From: a bacterium
Lineage (GTDB): Bacteria; Eisenbacteria; RBG-16-71-46; CAIMUX01
Direction of reading: 5' to 3'
Assembly (NCBI GenBank): GCA_030431975.1
Contig: JAUIHP010000004.1
Span: forward strand, 1 to 64,000
Length of the DNA stretch: 64,000 bases
A program made the translations under genes and the position numbers. This document shows positions 25,170-33,704 of the stretch, piece after piece. The notes below the pieces were generated by a model. That model did no database searches. It had not been told where the DNA came from and saw only the letters and a list, made by a program, of their open reading frames with translations. Positions within the stretch are counted from its first letter, which is position 1. Every line of letters starts with the position of its first letter.

Positions 25170-27170
25170 CTATTCGGCGATCAGAAGTTTGACCGTCTCT
25201 TTCCAGGCACCCACTCGAAGTCGGACGAAGTAGGTTCCGGCCGGCAAGGACCGTCCGGAGTCGTCCGATCGATCCCAACTCCATTCGTGAAGTCCCGGAG
25301 ACTGGGTCCCCGGAGCCCGCGTGCGCACCACGCGTCCCTGCACGTCACAAACCTGCAGCGTCACGCGGGAGGCTTCGGGTAGGCGGTACGAAATCGTCGC
25401 CAGACCTCGGACCGGGTTGGGCGCGGTAGAGAGATCGAACGGGGACGAAGGTCCTTCTTCCAAGATCGACACTTCGGTTGCGCTATCCAGCTCGTCGGCG
25501 CCCAGGTCGACGAACCCGTCCGATACGCGCGGGTCTCCATCGATATCCTCGGTTCCGATCACGGTCTCCGGCAAGGCTTCCCCCAAGTTCAGCGCCGGGG
25601 ATCCTGGCTGAATGTGAAGGTCGCCTGCGGACGGATCCACCAACTGTGGGTCGTCCGTGGAAACGACTCCGGGAGTCGAGCCTTGATCACTTCCGAAGTA
25701 GAGCTGTGTCCCCCACACGTTCCCCGAATTCATTGCGCCGTCGATGGCGACGCGGCGCTTGCCTGATCGGGCCACGACGATGTTGTTCTTGTAGAGGTTG
25801 TCGATGTTGCGGCTTTGAAGAAGGATCTCCGCGCCCCAATTGTCCTCGGGACGATCGGACGTCGTGTTGCGGTAGAGCGTGTTGTTGACGACGGTGTTGT
25901 CCCTCGCTTCGCCGCCTCCCGGTCCGTTGCCGGAGCTGTATCCGCCGGTCGCGATCCCCAACACGTGGCAGTCGAGAACGAAGTTGTTGCGCACGGTGAT
26001 CTGTTCGGTGGCCCGGCCGAAGTGTTCGCTGGCGAGCTCGATGCCCAGATTGTTTTGGCGGGATACGTTTCGTTCGAAGACGATGTTGGCGCCGCCGTCG
26101 ACGTAGAAACCGGCCGCACTACGCTGCCCTTCGTAGACCGGGTTTACGATCGTGTCGATGGCGTAGGCCAGGTTTCCGACGACAAGTCCGTCCCGGGCGC
26201 GATCGACGTTGTCCCCGAAGTCTCCGGAGCATCCCCCACATTCCCCTTCATAGCCGATGAAGTCGAAGGCGATGTTGTCGCAGTCGTGAACGATGTTCTC
26301 CCGAAGTTCAAAGCCCCGGACATTGCCGTTCAGAACGAAGGCTTCGCTCCACATCAGGTTGCAATCGAAGACCTCGTTTCCCCGGAAAAGAAGTTCGTGA
26401 GCGGCGGCGGACGCGTCCGTCCCGAAGACACCGATTCCGTGCGCGCCACCGTCGCTGGGATTCAACTGACGAATGCCGTGAACCGTGTTGTCGAGGATCT
26501 CCAGGTGGTTCGAACGACCCTCGACATAGATTCCGACCGGCGTGTCGGAGGCGGAAGTCGTCGTGAAGTCTCGGATTTCGATAGCTGAGACCCGTACATA
26601 CTCGGCATCCCGAATCGAGATGAGTCCTTCGCGTCCGTCGGGGGTGAGGACCTGTCCGTCGATCACGGGCGTTTCGCCGGGAAACGCCGTCAACGTGACG
26701 AAGCCGTCTGCCTCTGATCCCGAGTCTTCCGCGCCGTCGAAGGACACCTTTTCTGAGTAGATCCCGTCGCGGACGAAGATCGTGTCTCCGGGACCGACTT
26801 GGTCGATGGCGAACTGCAGCGTTTGCCAGGGCTCTTCTTGCGTTCCGGAATTCGAGTTGCTTCCGGAAACGCCGTCGACGTACACGTCTGCTGCCAAGGC
26901 AGAGCCGCCAACGCGAAGACTCGCTGGAAGCAAGAGGAGCCACGGGAGAATCCAGCTGAGGAATGAGCGTCGAATCCATTCGACGAGTAGAACAGGAGAT
27001 GGGCCCGGGCGTGGACCGAGGCATGAACCGAGGCATGAACCGAAGCATGAACCGAAGCATGAACCGAAGCATGAACCGAAGCATGAACCGAAGCATGAAC
27101 CGAGGCATGAACCGAGGCATGAACCGAAGCATGAACCGAGCCATAGACCAGAGATCCTGGACACGGGCAT
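25170..27170 (-). CDS. Secreted right-handed parallel beta-helix protein with C-terminal sorting domain
   Basis: 666 aa. An N-terminal run of GSCF/GSCL tetrapeptides (about residues 12-50) precedes a signal-like segment (SFLSWILPWLLLLPASLR) ending near ALAAD. The body matches a DUF1565/NosD-like beta-helix: it begins VYVDGVSGSNSNSGT, has the phrase PWQTLQFAIDQVGPGDTIFV, and has repeated NNTV/NTVH-type turns. Relatives include polysaccharide lyases and surface proteins. The tail has PNPV near residue 585 and ends in PAGTYFVRLRVG. ATG at 27170 lies 1 bp past the methyltransferase stop, so translation is probably coupled. I see no ATG, GTG or TTG between the repeats and the signal segment. Confidence 0.82.
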   Translation of the reverse strand: MPVSRISGLWLGSCFGSCLGSCLGSCFGSCFGSCFGSCFGSCFGSCLGSCLGPRPGPSPVLLVEWIRRSFLSWILPWLLLLPASLRVGGSALAADVYVDGVSGSNSNSGTQEEPWQTLQFAIDQVGPGDTIFVRDGIYSEKVSFDGAEDSGSEADGFVTLTAFPGETPVIDGQVLTPDGREGLISIRDAEYVRVSAIEIRDFTTTSASDTPVGIYVEGRSNHLEILDNTVHGIRQLNPSDGGAHGIGVFGTDASAAAHELLFRGNEVFDCNLMWSEAFVLNGNVRGFELRENIVHDCDNIAFDFIGYEGECGGCSGDFGDNVDRARDGLVVGNLAYAIDTIVNPVYEGQRSAAGFYVDGGANIVFERNVSRQNNLGIELASEHFGRATEQITVRNNFVLDCHVLGIATGGYSSGNGPGGGEARDNTVVNNTLYRNTTSDRPEDNWGAEILLQSRNIDNLYKNNIVVARSGKRRVAIDGAMNSGNVWGTQLYFGSDQGSTPGVVSTDDPQLVDPSAGDLHIQPGSPALNLGEALPETVIGTEDIDGDPRVSDGFVDLGADELDSATEVSILEEGPSSPFDLSTAPNPVRGLATISYRLPEASRVTLQVCDVQGRVVRTRAPGTQSPGLHEWSWDRSDDSGRSLPAGTYFVRLRVGAWKETVKLLIAE
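27015..27146 (-). repeat. 12-bp tandem repeat encoding GSCF/GSCL units
   Basis: Eleven head-to-tail copies of ACCGAAGCATGA, varying mainly A/G at one position (the last is more diverged). On the minus strand they encode ten Gly-Ser-Cys-Phe/Leu units at the N-terminus of the beta-helix protein. This is the cleanest short tandem repeat in the window. Confidence 0.95.
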
Positions 27171-27171
27171 T

Positions 27172-27972
27172 CTAAGGGCGCTTCCGTTCCATCAGTTCGA
27201 TGATCCAGTACGGTCGTCGAGAGCTAATCAGTTTGTTCATTCCATCCAGTGCAAACGACAGAGGGTTGTGACGGAACTCGGGAAACGTGGTCTGCCCGCA
27301 CTGAGGGCAGATGTTGCCTCCCAGTCCCGACATCTCCGAGAAGCGCCGGGCTACGTTGTGCCGCATCCACAGCAGTGGCGCGCGATAGTCCCGAACCGGC
27401 GGTCCACAAACCTGGGACCAGCGCGTCTCGAAGTCCGGAAAGAGAGAGCCGAGCCGTTGCGAGTCGAAGCTCTGGAGGTGACCCGTGCGGTTGAAGCGGG
27501 AGCCGCAGGATGGACAACGCAGGTGGTTGCGAAGAAGGTTCTCCCGATGGGGAACGCCAATCAGCAACCAGCTGGATGACACCCGCGCGATCTCGTCCGC
27601 CATCGGGTTCAGGAGTTCATCCGGAATGTGTTCGAGAACCTCCAGGGAGGCGACGAGGTCGAACTCCCGACTGCGATGGGGAAGTTCGAGGGCGCTGGAT
27701 TGAAACGCATGGGGAGGACCGGTCAGCAACCCTTCGATGCTGAGGTCTGTCGAGAAAACGCGCCGGCCGGTGGCTGCGACCGCTCTACCGAAGACACCGG
27801 GACCCGAGCCGACGTCGAGAACGGACGCCACATCCTCGGGAAGGTTGGAAATGAGAAGACGATTCCGCTCTTCCAAGTGCGGGTTGGATTCGTAGGTTTC
27901 ATACACTTGCGCGTCATGAAAGCGCTGTACGGAAGCCTCTTCCCGACCGGCAGTTCTTTCTTTGGAGGTCAC
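27172..27972 (-). CDS. Class I SAM-dependent methyltransferase with zinc-ribbon insert
   Basis: 266 aa. The SAM-binding motif I is VLDVGSGPGVFGRAV, followed by an acidic motif II region (STDLSIEG) and LVASLEVLEHI, as in Methyltransf_11/UbiE-like enzymes. A cysteine pair RCPSCGSRF near residue 155 and a second, ICPQCGQTTFP, near 225 could form a zinc ribbon around the C-terminal part. This is seen in methyltransferases of surface-glycan clusters, but the substrate here is unknown. It is the first gene of a probable two-gene operon with the beta-helix protein. Confidence 0.85.
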   Translation of the reverse strand: MTSKERTAGREEASVQRFHDAQVYETYESNPHLEERNRLLISNLPEDVASVLDVGSGPGVFGRAVAATGRRVFSTDLSIEGLLTGPPHAFQSSALELPHRSREFDLVASLEVLEHIPDELLNPMADEIARVSSSWLLIGVPHRENLLRNHLRCPSCGSRFNRTGHLQSFDSQRLGSLFPDFETRWSQVCGPPVRDYRAPLLWMRHNVARRFSEMSGLGGNICPQCGQTTFPEFRHNPLSFALDGMNKLISSRRPYWIIELMERKRP

Positions 27973-28077
27973 GAGCGGAAATCTACCACAGCCTCCAAAC
28001 CAGGGCCGAGGTCAAAGGCCCCTTAGGGTTGCAAGACCAGGCTCAGAAGTGGCCGGGGACGGCCGAAGAATCCTTGT

Positions 28078-28371
28078 ATGAACGAGTTTCTATGGGCAGT
28101 CATGGCGCAGCTACGCGGCTCCGGCGGAGGTCGATCGGCCCTGGTTCTCGGCCTTCTCACCATGGCATCGGTCGGATGCTCGGATCCCCGCCGTCAGACA
28201 CAGACCGTAGTTGAGGTAGGGAAGAGCACCGTCGTCGTCCGCTACGAAGACGGAAGACTCGCGGAAGTTCTCAACGACATGGACTATGACCTCGCCCCGG
28301 ACCAGGAGGTCAAAGTCGTGGAGAATTGCGACGGGCATCTGCACGTGGTTGCGGCCTACGCCCGAGAGTAG
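28078..28371 (+). CDS. Small probable lipoprotein
   Basis: 97 aa. A basic start is followed by a hydrophobic segment ending in MASVGCSD, a plausible lipobox. The remaining 60 residues are a short beta-rich domain (VVEVGKSTVVVRYEDG) with one further Cys. No family recognised. A later ATG at 28102 is an alternative start, and neither has a good Shine-Dalgarno. Confidence 0.55.
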   Translation: MNEFLWAVMAQLRGSGGGRSALVLGLLTMASVGCSDPRRQTQTVVEVGKSTVVVRYEDGRLAEVLNDMDYDLAPDQEVKVVENCDGHLHVVAAYARE

Positions 28372-28394
28372 CGTCGTTGGACGTGCCGTCGGCG

Positions 28395-28422
28395 GCGTAC
28401 GTCCCCGTTACGGGACGTACGC
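28395..28422. terminator. Strong hairpin at convergent gene ends
   Basis: GCGTACGTCCC, a 6-nt loop CGTTAC, and GGGACGTACGC form a perfect 11-bp stem. It sits between the small lipoprotein gene and the convergent Omp28-like gene, and the loop contains the latter's stop codon. There is no T-tract, so Rho-independent function is uncertain. Confidence 0.5.
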
Positions 28423-29697
28423 GTGACGGACGTTGTAGATTTCCTTCGTCGAAAGATCCTGAACGAAGCCGACGACTCCCATTCCGTCCTCATGCCACTC
28501 GGTGTCACCACTCAGGTCGAAGACGTACTCGAATTCGGCCCAGTCGCCGCGCTCGAGAAGTCCCAGATCAACGCACGTACCCGCGCTGTCGATGTTTCGG
28601 ATGACCCGGTAGAACGGCTCATCCGCGTCATGGAGCCGGACATAGGTGATCAGGTTGTGCTTGTAGTTCATTCCGAAGACCTGAGTCTCCTCCGGATTCT
28701 CGACCGCCTCGAGAACGACTACACGGAGGGTCGCACGGACTTCCATTCCTTCGGTGTACTCCGGCTGGGACCAGTAGAGTGCGAAGTGGGGCCCGCCCTG
28801 ATCGCCTGCGAGGAAGGGGTCGACCTCTCCCCGGATCTGATTACGGATTCGTTCGATATCGCCATCGCCGGCGCCGACGGTCCGGACGATGCCATTGATC
28901 ATCCGAATCGGGTGCCCACCGTTGCGCGCTCCGTAAAAGATGTTCCGATTGAATGTGTCGTCATTGAAGAAAGGATCGGACTCACCGGCCCAAGGGTGGT
29001 GGACCTGAACCGTAACGGCGCCGGCGTCGACGCGCGCTTGATCCATCCTCCAAATGTCCTCCGCTGCTTCATCGACGGGCAGACAGTTCGGGCATTCGGT
29101 CGCCGTGAGGATCTCGACCAGGGCGCCGCGGGTCTGCTCTGCAGGACTCAGATCGAGAGTGACTCGCAGTACGTCGTCGGAGACTTCGATCGTTTGAGGG
29201 GCTTCTTCGATGAACCCTTCGTGTACCAACTGGACCTCATGCGTTCCCACGGGTACGCACTCGAGCGTTGCCGGCGTGACGAGGCCAGTGTCCTCGTCGT
29301 CCAGCCAGATGGCAGCGCCATCCACGTTCGATGTGACTTCGACACCGCCGTTGATCCCGACGATCCAGGCCACGTTGCGGTCTCCGCCGGCTTGGACATC
29401 GACCGTGACTTCGGCTGCCGGAGTGACCGAGGCACACTCCTTCTCGAACCGAAAGGTGCGGGGTCCTTCTTCCAGTTCGAAACGATAGTTCGGACTGGAG
29501 ACGGACGCTTGCTCCAGCACCCCGTCGATGTAGATTTGCCCACCGTCGAAGGCTCCGGCAGTCAGCGCGCTTAGATTGACCGATACCGTACCCATTGTCG
29601 GGGGAGCGATATCGTCCTTGCAGCTCGTCGCTCCAAGAGTCCAAAGAACAGCGGCTCCGACGAGGAGGCAGCTTCTAAAACGTAGTGAGGAATTCAA
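28408..29697 (-). CDS. Lipoprotein with PEGA domain and Omp28-like thioredoxin-fold domain
   Basis: 429 aa. The leader ends at LGATSCKDD, a lipobox. A PEGA-like carbohydrate-binding domain (about 105-170; VDGAAIWLDDEDTG and GTHEVQLVHEGF) is followed by an Omp28-related domain that begins ALVEILTATECPNCLP, with a CxxC at the thioredoxin position. Omp28-type proteins are FCB-group outer-membrane lipoproteins of unclear role. The CPNC pair suggests redox or metal chemistry. It is the third gene of an operon after a TlpA-like protein and a barrel protein, and overlaps the barrel gene by 23 bp. Confidence 0.82.
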   Translation of the reverse strand: MNSSLRFRSCLLVGAAVLWTLGATSCKDDIAPPTMGTVSVNLSALTAGAFDGGQIYIDGVLEQASVSSPNYRFELEEGPRTFRFEKECASVTPAAEVTVDVQAGGDRNVAWIVGINGGVEVTSNVDGAAIWLDDEDTGLVTPATLECVPVGTHEVQLVHEGFIEEAPQTIEVSDDVLRVTLDLSPAEQTRGALVEILTATECPNCLPVDEAAEDIWRMDQARVDAGAVTVQVHHPWAGESDPFFNDDTFNRNIFYGARNGGHPIRMINGIVRTVGAGDGDIERIRNQIRGEVDPFLAGDQGGPHFALYWSQPEYTEGMEVRATLRVVVLEAVENPEETQVFGMNYKHNLITYVRLHDADEPFYRVIRNIDSAGTCVDLGLLERGDWAEFEYVFDLSGDTEWHEDGMGVVGFVQDLSTKEIYNVRHAYVP

Positions 29698-31171
29698 CTT
29701 TCACCCCCTGAAAAGGGTCGACCAGTTTACAGACGCCGCCCGAGCAAAGCTGCCCGCCTCGCAGCTGTCCGCCGGCGAGATTGAGCTGATGCCGATCGCC
29801 GACGGCGATGTTCCATTCACCCCAGACCCAGTTGTCGCGGTCTTCGCGCGGATTGTCCGACCACTCTACAGTTACGGCCCAGGACATGTTTGGTGACTTG
29901 TTTAGCGTAGCGGAAATCACATTGTCACGGTACTCGAGGGGAAAACGCGTGTTCTGCAGGCTCTTGTTCACTTCCTGAACTTCCTGCGTTTCGACCGTGA
30001 GGTCGACACTGAGGACATCGTTCAGGGGGTGGACGAGTGTTCCCGAGTAGGTGATCCGTTCGAAGAAGATGTCGTCGGACCCTTCCCGAATCGTCTCCTC
30101 CGTCTCGGCAGCTCGCAGCACCAGCTCTGAGTGACCGAACCATTGTTCGATTTCGCCATAGGCTTCCCAGGCGGGGAAGTTGCCCTTCCGCGCCACGGTC
30201 TCACCGTAACTGGCAGCGATACGAGTCTGATCCGTCACAGTGAGCAGCGCTTCGACGAGTCCGCCCTTTTCATCTGCAAAGCTGAGATTGGCGACGTGAC
30301 TGCCTCGGTTGAGCAGGGTCGACGCGTGCGACCGAAATGCTGTCGGCGGGTTGATGTTCTCCGTGACGTAGCGAAGAAAGTCTTTGTACTCACCCAGCAA
30401 CTGCAATTGGCCCAGGTACAGGCTCACGTTCGCGTACCCGCCGTGTCCCTGTGCGGGTTCCGATCCACCCTCCCGGAAGTTCCTGGCGTCGCGGACGACG
30501 TACTCCCCGTAGTAGTCGATGTACTCGGTCAGCGATCCGCCGGCGTGGCCTCCGTAGAGCCGGTCACCACCGGGGCGGCCGGTCAGTTCCGTTCCCAGCG
30601 AGTCCGACCAAACGCCCTCGAGCCCCACGGTCACGTTCTTGGGCAGGTAGAAGCTGGCCTGTGCGCCTTTCAGCGTCTGGAACTCGTCCCCAAGGGAGTT
30701 CGTTCCGGAGATGACTTCGAGGGTCACGCGGTCGTTGAGGTCCGCCGAGCCGTAGAAACCATCCAGGACATTGTCGAAGTCGACGGTCTGGTCTTCAAAG
30801 ATGTTCAGGATCAGTCCGCGCCCGAAGGTGGCGTACACGTCACCGACGCGAGCCCGGAAATCATCGGTCTGTACTTCGAGCCAGCGCTTGCGAAGTCCCT
30901 GGACCTGCTCTCCGAAGTCGTTGGGATCCAAACGGCCCGGGTCGGAAGGGGAGTGACTGAGGAAGGTTCCGCCGAGCGTGAAGGCTCCGCGCGAGACGGT
31001 GACGTCGAGGCGGTCGTCGACGACCGTCTCTTCCACATCGTTGTCCCAATAGAACTCAAACTGGTTCGCCGCTTGGATGAACGTATCGTCGCCGAGACCC
31101 AACTGGGCCTCGGCGACGGTGGAAATGACAAGAGCTGTGGCGGCGAGAACGAGAGGGGTTTCTCGCCTCAA
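29675..31171 (-). CDS. Outer-membrane beta-barrel protein (DUF6029-like)
   Basis: 498 aa with a signal peptide cleaved near VAEAQ. The sequence alternates in the manner of barrel strands (for example RLDVTVSRGAFTLGGTFLSH, RVTLEVISGTNSLG and ADKTRI-like segments) and ends in an aromatic residue (VEFLTTF), as barrel proteins do. It resembles FCB-group DUF6029-type proteins. The start overlaps the stop of the TlpA-like gene (ATGA at 31168-31171). The operon context suggests a barrel working with one periplasmic thioredoxin-fold protein and one outer-membrane thioredoxin-fold lipoprotein. Confidence 0.75.
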   Translation of the reverse strand: MRRETPLVLAATALVISTVAEAQLGLGDDTFIQAANQFEFYWDNDVEETVVDDRLDVTVSRGAFTLGGTFLSHSPSDPGRLDPNDFGEQVQGLRKRWLEVQTDDFRARVGDVYATFGRGLILNIFEDQTVDFDNVLDGFYGSADLNDRVTLEVISGTNSLGDEFQTLKGAQASFYLPKNVTVGLEGVWSDSLGTELTGRPGGDRLYGGHAGGSLTEYIDYYGEYVVRDARNFREGGSEPAQGHGGYANVSLYLGQLQLLGEYKDFLRYVTENINPPTAFRSHASTLLNRGSHVANLSFADEKGGLVEALLTVTDQTRIAASYGETVARKGNFPAWEAYGEIEQWFGHSELVLRAAETEETIREGSDDIFFERITYSGTLVHPLNDVLSVDLTVETQEVQEVNKSLQNTRFPLEYRDNVISATLNKSPNMSWAVTVEWSDNPREDRDNWVWGEWNIAVGDRHQLNLAGGQLRGGQLCSGGVCKLVDPFQGVKVEFLTTF

Positions 31172-31749
31172 TTCGAGCCTCCCTCACTCTCAATGCCGAC
31201 GGCAGCCTTCTTCTCCGGAAGCAGAGCCACGATCTCCTGCTCGAGCTTCTTTTCGTCACCCGGACGGTACCCGATGTGAACGGAGTGGATCTTGCCGTCC
31301 TGACCGATGAGGTAGGAGGTCGGGTAGTTGCGGACGCTGTACTGGTTTCCGATCTCCCGCTTGGGATCGAGAATGACCGGGAACTCCCACTTGCGAGACT
31401 TGACGAGCGGCTTGACCTTGGAAACGGTCTTCTGATCATCGCTGGCCACCGTCAGCAGGGTGAAACCCTGAGCTTTGTACTTCTCGTGAATCTCAGCAAG
31501 CTTGGGAAGTGCGATCTGACACGGCTTGCACCAGGTCGTCCAGAAGTCGAGGAAGACGGGTCCTTCCTTCAAGAGCTCGGAGAGCTTGTATTCGTTTCCG
31601 TCGAGAGCCTCGCCGACGAAGTCGGGTGCGGAGGAGGCCCCTTCATCGCCCTCGGCAGCAGCCGGACCGATGTGGGTGAAGAGAAGCGCCAGGGCGGCGA
31701 TTCCGGTGAAGATGGAGCGGCGGCGGTTAAGCATCCCTTGGAAGCGCAT
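31168..31749 (-). CDS. TlpA/ResA-like periplasmic thioredoxin-fold protein
   Basis: 193 aa with a signal peptide ending near GPAAAEG. The thioredoxin-like domain has the redox motif TTWCKPCQIALPKL near residue 75 and the cis-Pro region YPTSYLIGQDGK. Relatives reduce cytochrome c or other envelope thiols and are recharged by DsbD-type proteins, one of which is encoded at 22434. It is the first gene of the three-gene barrel/Omp28-like operon. Its exact substrate is unknown, but the neighbours suggest it serves the operon's own CPNC lipoprotein. Confidence 0.88.
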   Translation of the reverse strand: MRFQGMLNRRRSIFTGIAALALLFTHIGPAAAEGDEGASSAPDFVGEALDGNEYKLSELLKEGPVFLDFWTTWCKPCQIALPKLAEIHEKYKAQGFTLLTVASDDQKTVSKVKPLVKSRKWEFPVILDPKREIGNQYSVRNYPTSYLIGQDGKIHSVHIGYRPGDEKKLEQEIVALLPEKKAAVGIESEGGSN

Positions 31750-32143
31750 GTCTCGGACATCCCCCTTTTCAGGCTGGTTCGACTGCGGCGGTGGTTCGTG
31801 GCCCGCAGCAGTGCTGGATTTTAGCGGATTGGATCACGGCGAGACAGTCCCGAGACTCGTGAGTCGTACCGAGGCTGTTTGTTGCCTACTGATCGGTCAG
31901 ATTCGATTGACCCATTTCAGACTGCCGTCTCAGTTGTTTGACGGCTGGCCGGACAGGTATAATCGGGCCTCTCGGGGTTCCTGTGCCTTGGCCGCAGGTC
32001 CCGTACTTAGTACCACAATTTCTTAGCGGCGTTCCGTCCCGGACCACTCGCAAACAACTCCGGACCATGGTACGCCATCACATCGCAATCGTGACCATCA
32101 GGCCGGAGAGGCCCAGAGGTTCTCGGTTTCAGGGGGTTCCAGA
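31750..32143. other. Intergenic region between divergent envelope genes
   Basis: 394 bp without a credible gene. It holds a good plus-strand promoter at 31934-31963 for the secreted protein at 32144, giving a 5' leader of roughly 170 nt. I see no recognisable riboswitch motif in that leader. The half nearer 31749 must contain the minus-strand promoter of the TlpA-like operon, but I could not identify clear boxes. Confidence 0.6.
31934..31963 (+). promoter_or_regulatory. Sigma70-type promoter
   Basis: TTGTTT, an 18-bp spacer, and a perfect TATAAT. An overlapping TTGACG at 31938 would give only 14 bp. It is the best -10 box on the plus strand of this stretch and reads toward the duplicated-domain secreted protein. 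Confidence 0.6.
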
Positions 32144-33241
32144 ATGACATTTCGCCACATCGGCGCCGCTGTCGCCGCCGTGCTCGTTTTCTGTACCGTC
32201 GCCGTTGGATCCGTTCAGGCGCGGGACTTCTCGTTCACGTGCAACACGGATCCGTCGGTAGAGATCACTCTTGGCACGCCGATCGTGGAGTTCGCCACGG
32301 AGATCGAGAACCTGAATGCGTTCGGGGACTCGGTGGAGATCACCGTGACTCCGTACCTGCCGGACGGCTGGTTTTGGCAGGTCTGTCAGGTCTCGTCGGG
32401 CGTTTGCTACTTCGCTGATGTGACCGTTTTTGTCGAGGACACGGACGAGTTCCGCGTCGACTTCTTCCCGAACACGGGCACGCCGGGTGTCGGGAACATT
32501 CAGATCGAGGTTCGTTCCAAGGCCGATCCACTCGAGGTCTACCACTGCTCTTACGCCGTCTTCAACGGCGAGAGCGAGGTGGATGCACAGTTCGATATCT
32601 CCTGCATCGACACGATCTACTCTCCGACCGAAGAGACTCTCTACGAGTTCTTCGCCGACCTCACGAACCCGACGGCCTTCGACGACTCCGTGACCATCGT
32701 TCCGGAGAACTTCTTCCCGGCGGGATGGTTCGGTCAGTTCTGCCAGACGTCGACGGGTATCTGCTACTTCGGCGAAGCAACGATTGAACTGCCGGCCGGT
32801 TTCACCGAGACGCTCCGTGTCGACTTCTTCCCGCAGCCGGGAGATGACTTCGCGCAGACGCAGCTCGCCGTGTTCTCGACGAACAATCCGAGCGAGTACA
32901 CGCGTTGTGTCTACAACGTCTATCAGGGCGCGACCACCGACACTCCGGACGGCTTCCAGGTTCCGTCGACGGCTTCGAGCTTTGCCGCTCCGAATCCGTT
33001 CCGCAGTGGAACCGCCATCTCGTTCCAGCTGGATCAGGATGTCGAGGCCGATCTCACCATCTACAACGCTGACGGTCGGGAAGTCCGCCGCCTGCGTGAC
33101 CTGCGCATTCCGTCCGGCGAGTCGAACGTGACCTGGGACGGACAGGATGCTGCCGGCAACCACACTCCGGCCGGTGTCTACTTCTATCGTCTCGAGGGCG
33201 CCCCGGTCGAGGCGAAGGGATTGATGGTCAAGAGCAACTAG
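32144..33241 (+). CDS. Secreted protein with two tandem cysteine-containing domains and C-terminal sorting module
   Basis: 365 aa with a signal peptide ending near SVQARD. Two homologous domains of about 110 residues (about 25-135 and 140-255) share GWFWQVCQVSSGVCYF versus GWFGQFCQTSTGICYF, RVDFFP, and a YxCxYxVxxG end. Each has four cysteines, suggesting conserved disulfides. The C-terminal module begins AAPNPFRSG and ends TPAGVYFYRLEG. No known function. The dedicated promoter and the strong terminator suggest a monocistronic, possibly abundant product. Confidence 0.8.
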   Translation: MTFRHIGAAVAAVLVFCTVAVGSVQARDFSFTCNTDPSVEITLGTPIVEFATEIENLNAFGDSVEITVTPYLPDGWFWQVCQVSSGVCYFADVTVFVEDTDEFRVDFFPNTGTPGVGNIQIEVRSKADPLEVYHCSYAVFNGESEVDAQFDISCIDTIYSPTEETLYEFFADLTNPTAFDDSVTIVPENFFPAGWFGQFCQTSTGICYFGEATIELPAGFTETLRVDFFPQPGDDFAQTQLAVFSTNNPSEYTRCVYNVYQGATTDTPDGFQVPSTASSFAAPNPFRSGTAISFQLDQDVEADLTIYNADGREVRRLRDLRIPSGESNVTWDGQDAAGNHTPAGVYFYRLEGAPVEAKGLMVKSN

Positions 33242-33303
33242 TTGGGATGACTGGGCGGGCGGCGGGATTGTCGCTCGTTCTGCTCAGCTGGTCGACGAAA
33301 AGA

Positions 33304-33320
33304 GCCCGTTGTGTTCGGGC
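33304..33320 (+). terminator. Small hairpin after secreted-protein gene
   Basis: GCCCG, 7-nt loop, CGGGC. It precedes the stronger hairpin at 33328 by a few bases and may act with it. Confidence 0.35.
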
Positions 33321-33327
33321 CACTCGC

Positions 33328-33365
33328 AGAAAGAGGAGCTGCTTCACAGAGCGGCTCCTCTTTCT
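33328..33365 (+). terminator. Rho-independent-type terminator
   Basis: AGAAAGAGGAGC and GCTCCTCTTTCT pair as a perfect 12-bp stem around a loop containing TTCACAGA. A TTTTT run occurs 5 nt further on. It lies about 90 bp after the stop of the duplicated-domain secreted protein. Confidence 0.75.
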
Positions 33366-33530
33366 ATGACTTTTTGGAACCACCTTTGGGGAACAAAGGT
33401 GGTAGCTTGCATCGACCGTTGCGACTCAACGGGAACGCGAACTTGTGCGCGTTGGCACCGTGATGCGGTGGCTTTGCCCGGACCGCATCACTTCGAATCA
33501 AGGGCCGCTACCCGGAGAACCGACGTCCCG

Positions 33531-33704
33531 ATGTTGCGATTCCTAGCCATCTTCCTGCTCTTCTTCGGACTGAACATGATCATCCGAAGGTTGGTACGAG
33601 GGAAGATGAGCCAGTTCAGTGGTCCGAAGCCGACCCGCCGTCGTGGGAATCGCCCGGAGCCCGCCGACTTCGAGATCGTCGACGACGATCCGCCCACCCG
33701 CTAG
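33531..33704 (+). CDS. Small single-pass membrane protein
   Basis: 57 aa. MLRFLAIFLLFFGLNMIIRRL is a membrane helix at the extreme N-terminus, followed by a basic stretch (KPTRRRGNRPE) and an acidic end (ADFEIVDDDPPTR). The layout recalls DUF4834-type small FCB membrane proteins, an impression rather than a match. The start has a GGAG 13 nt upstream. The 3' 89 bp overlap the convergent DUF2330 gene, which lowers certainty. Confidence 0.5.
   Translation: MLRFLAIFLLFFGLNMIIRRLVRGKMSQFSGPKPTRRRGNRPEPADFEIVDDDPPTR

Noticed and set aside
27015-27146. CRISPR-like repeat array
   Set aside because: The units are directly abutting 12-mers without spacers.
26963-27175. Rightward frame encoding Met-Asn-Arg-Ser repeats
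   Set aside because: It is the reverse complement of the GSCF/GSCL repeat. The leftward frame is coupled to the methyltransferase stop and runs into a real protein.
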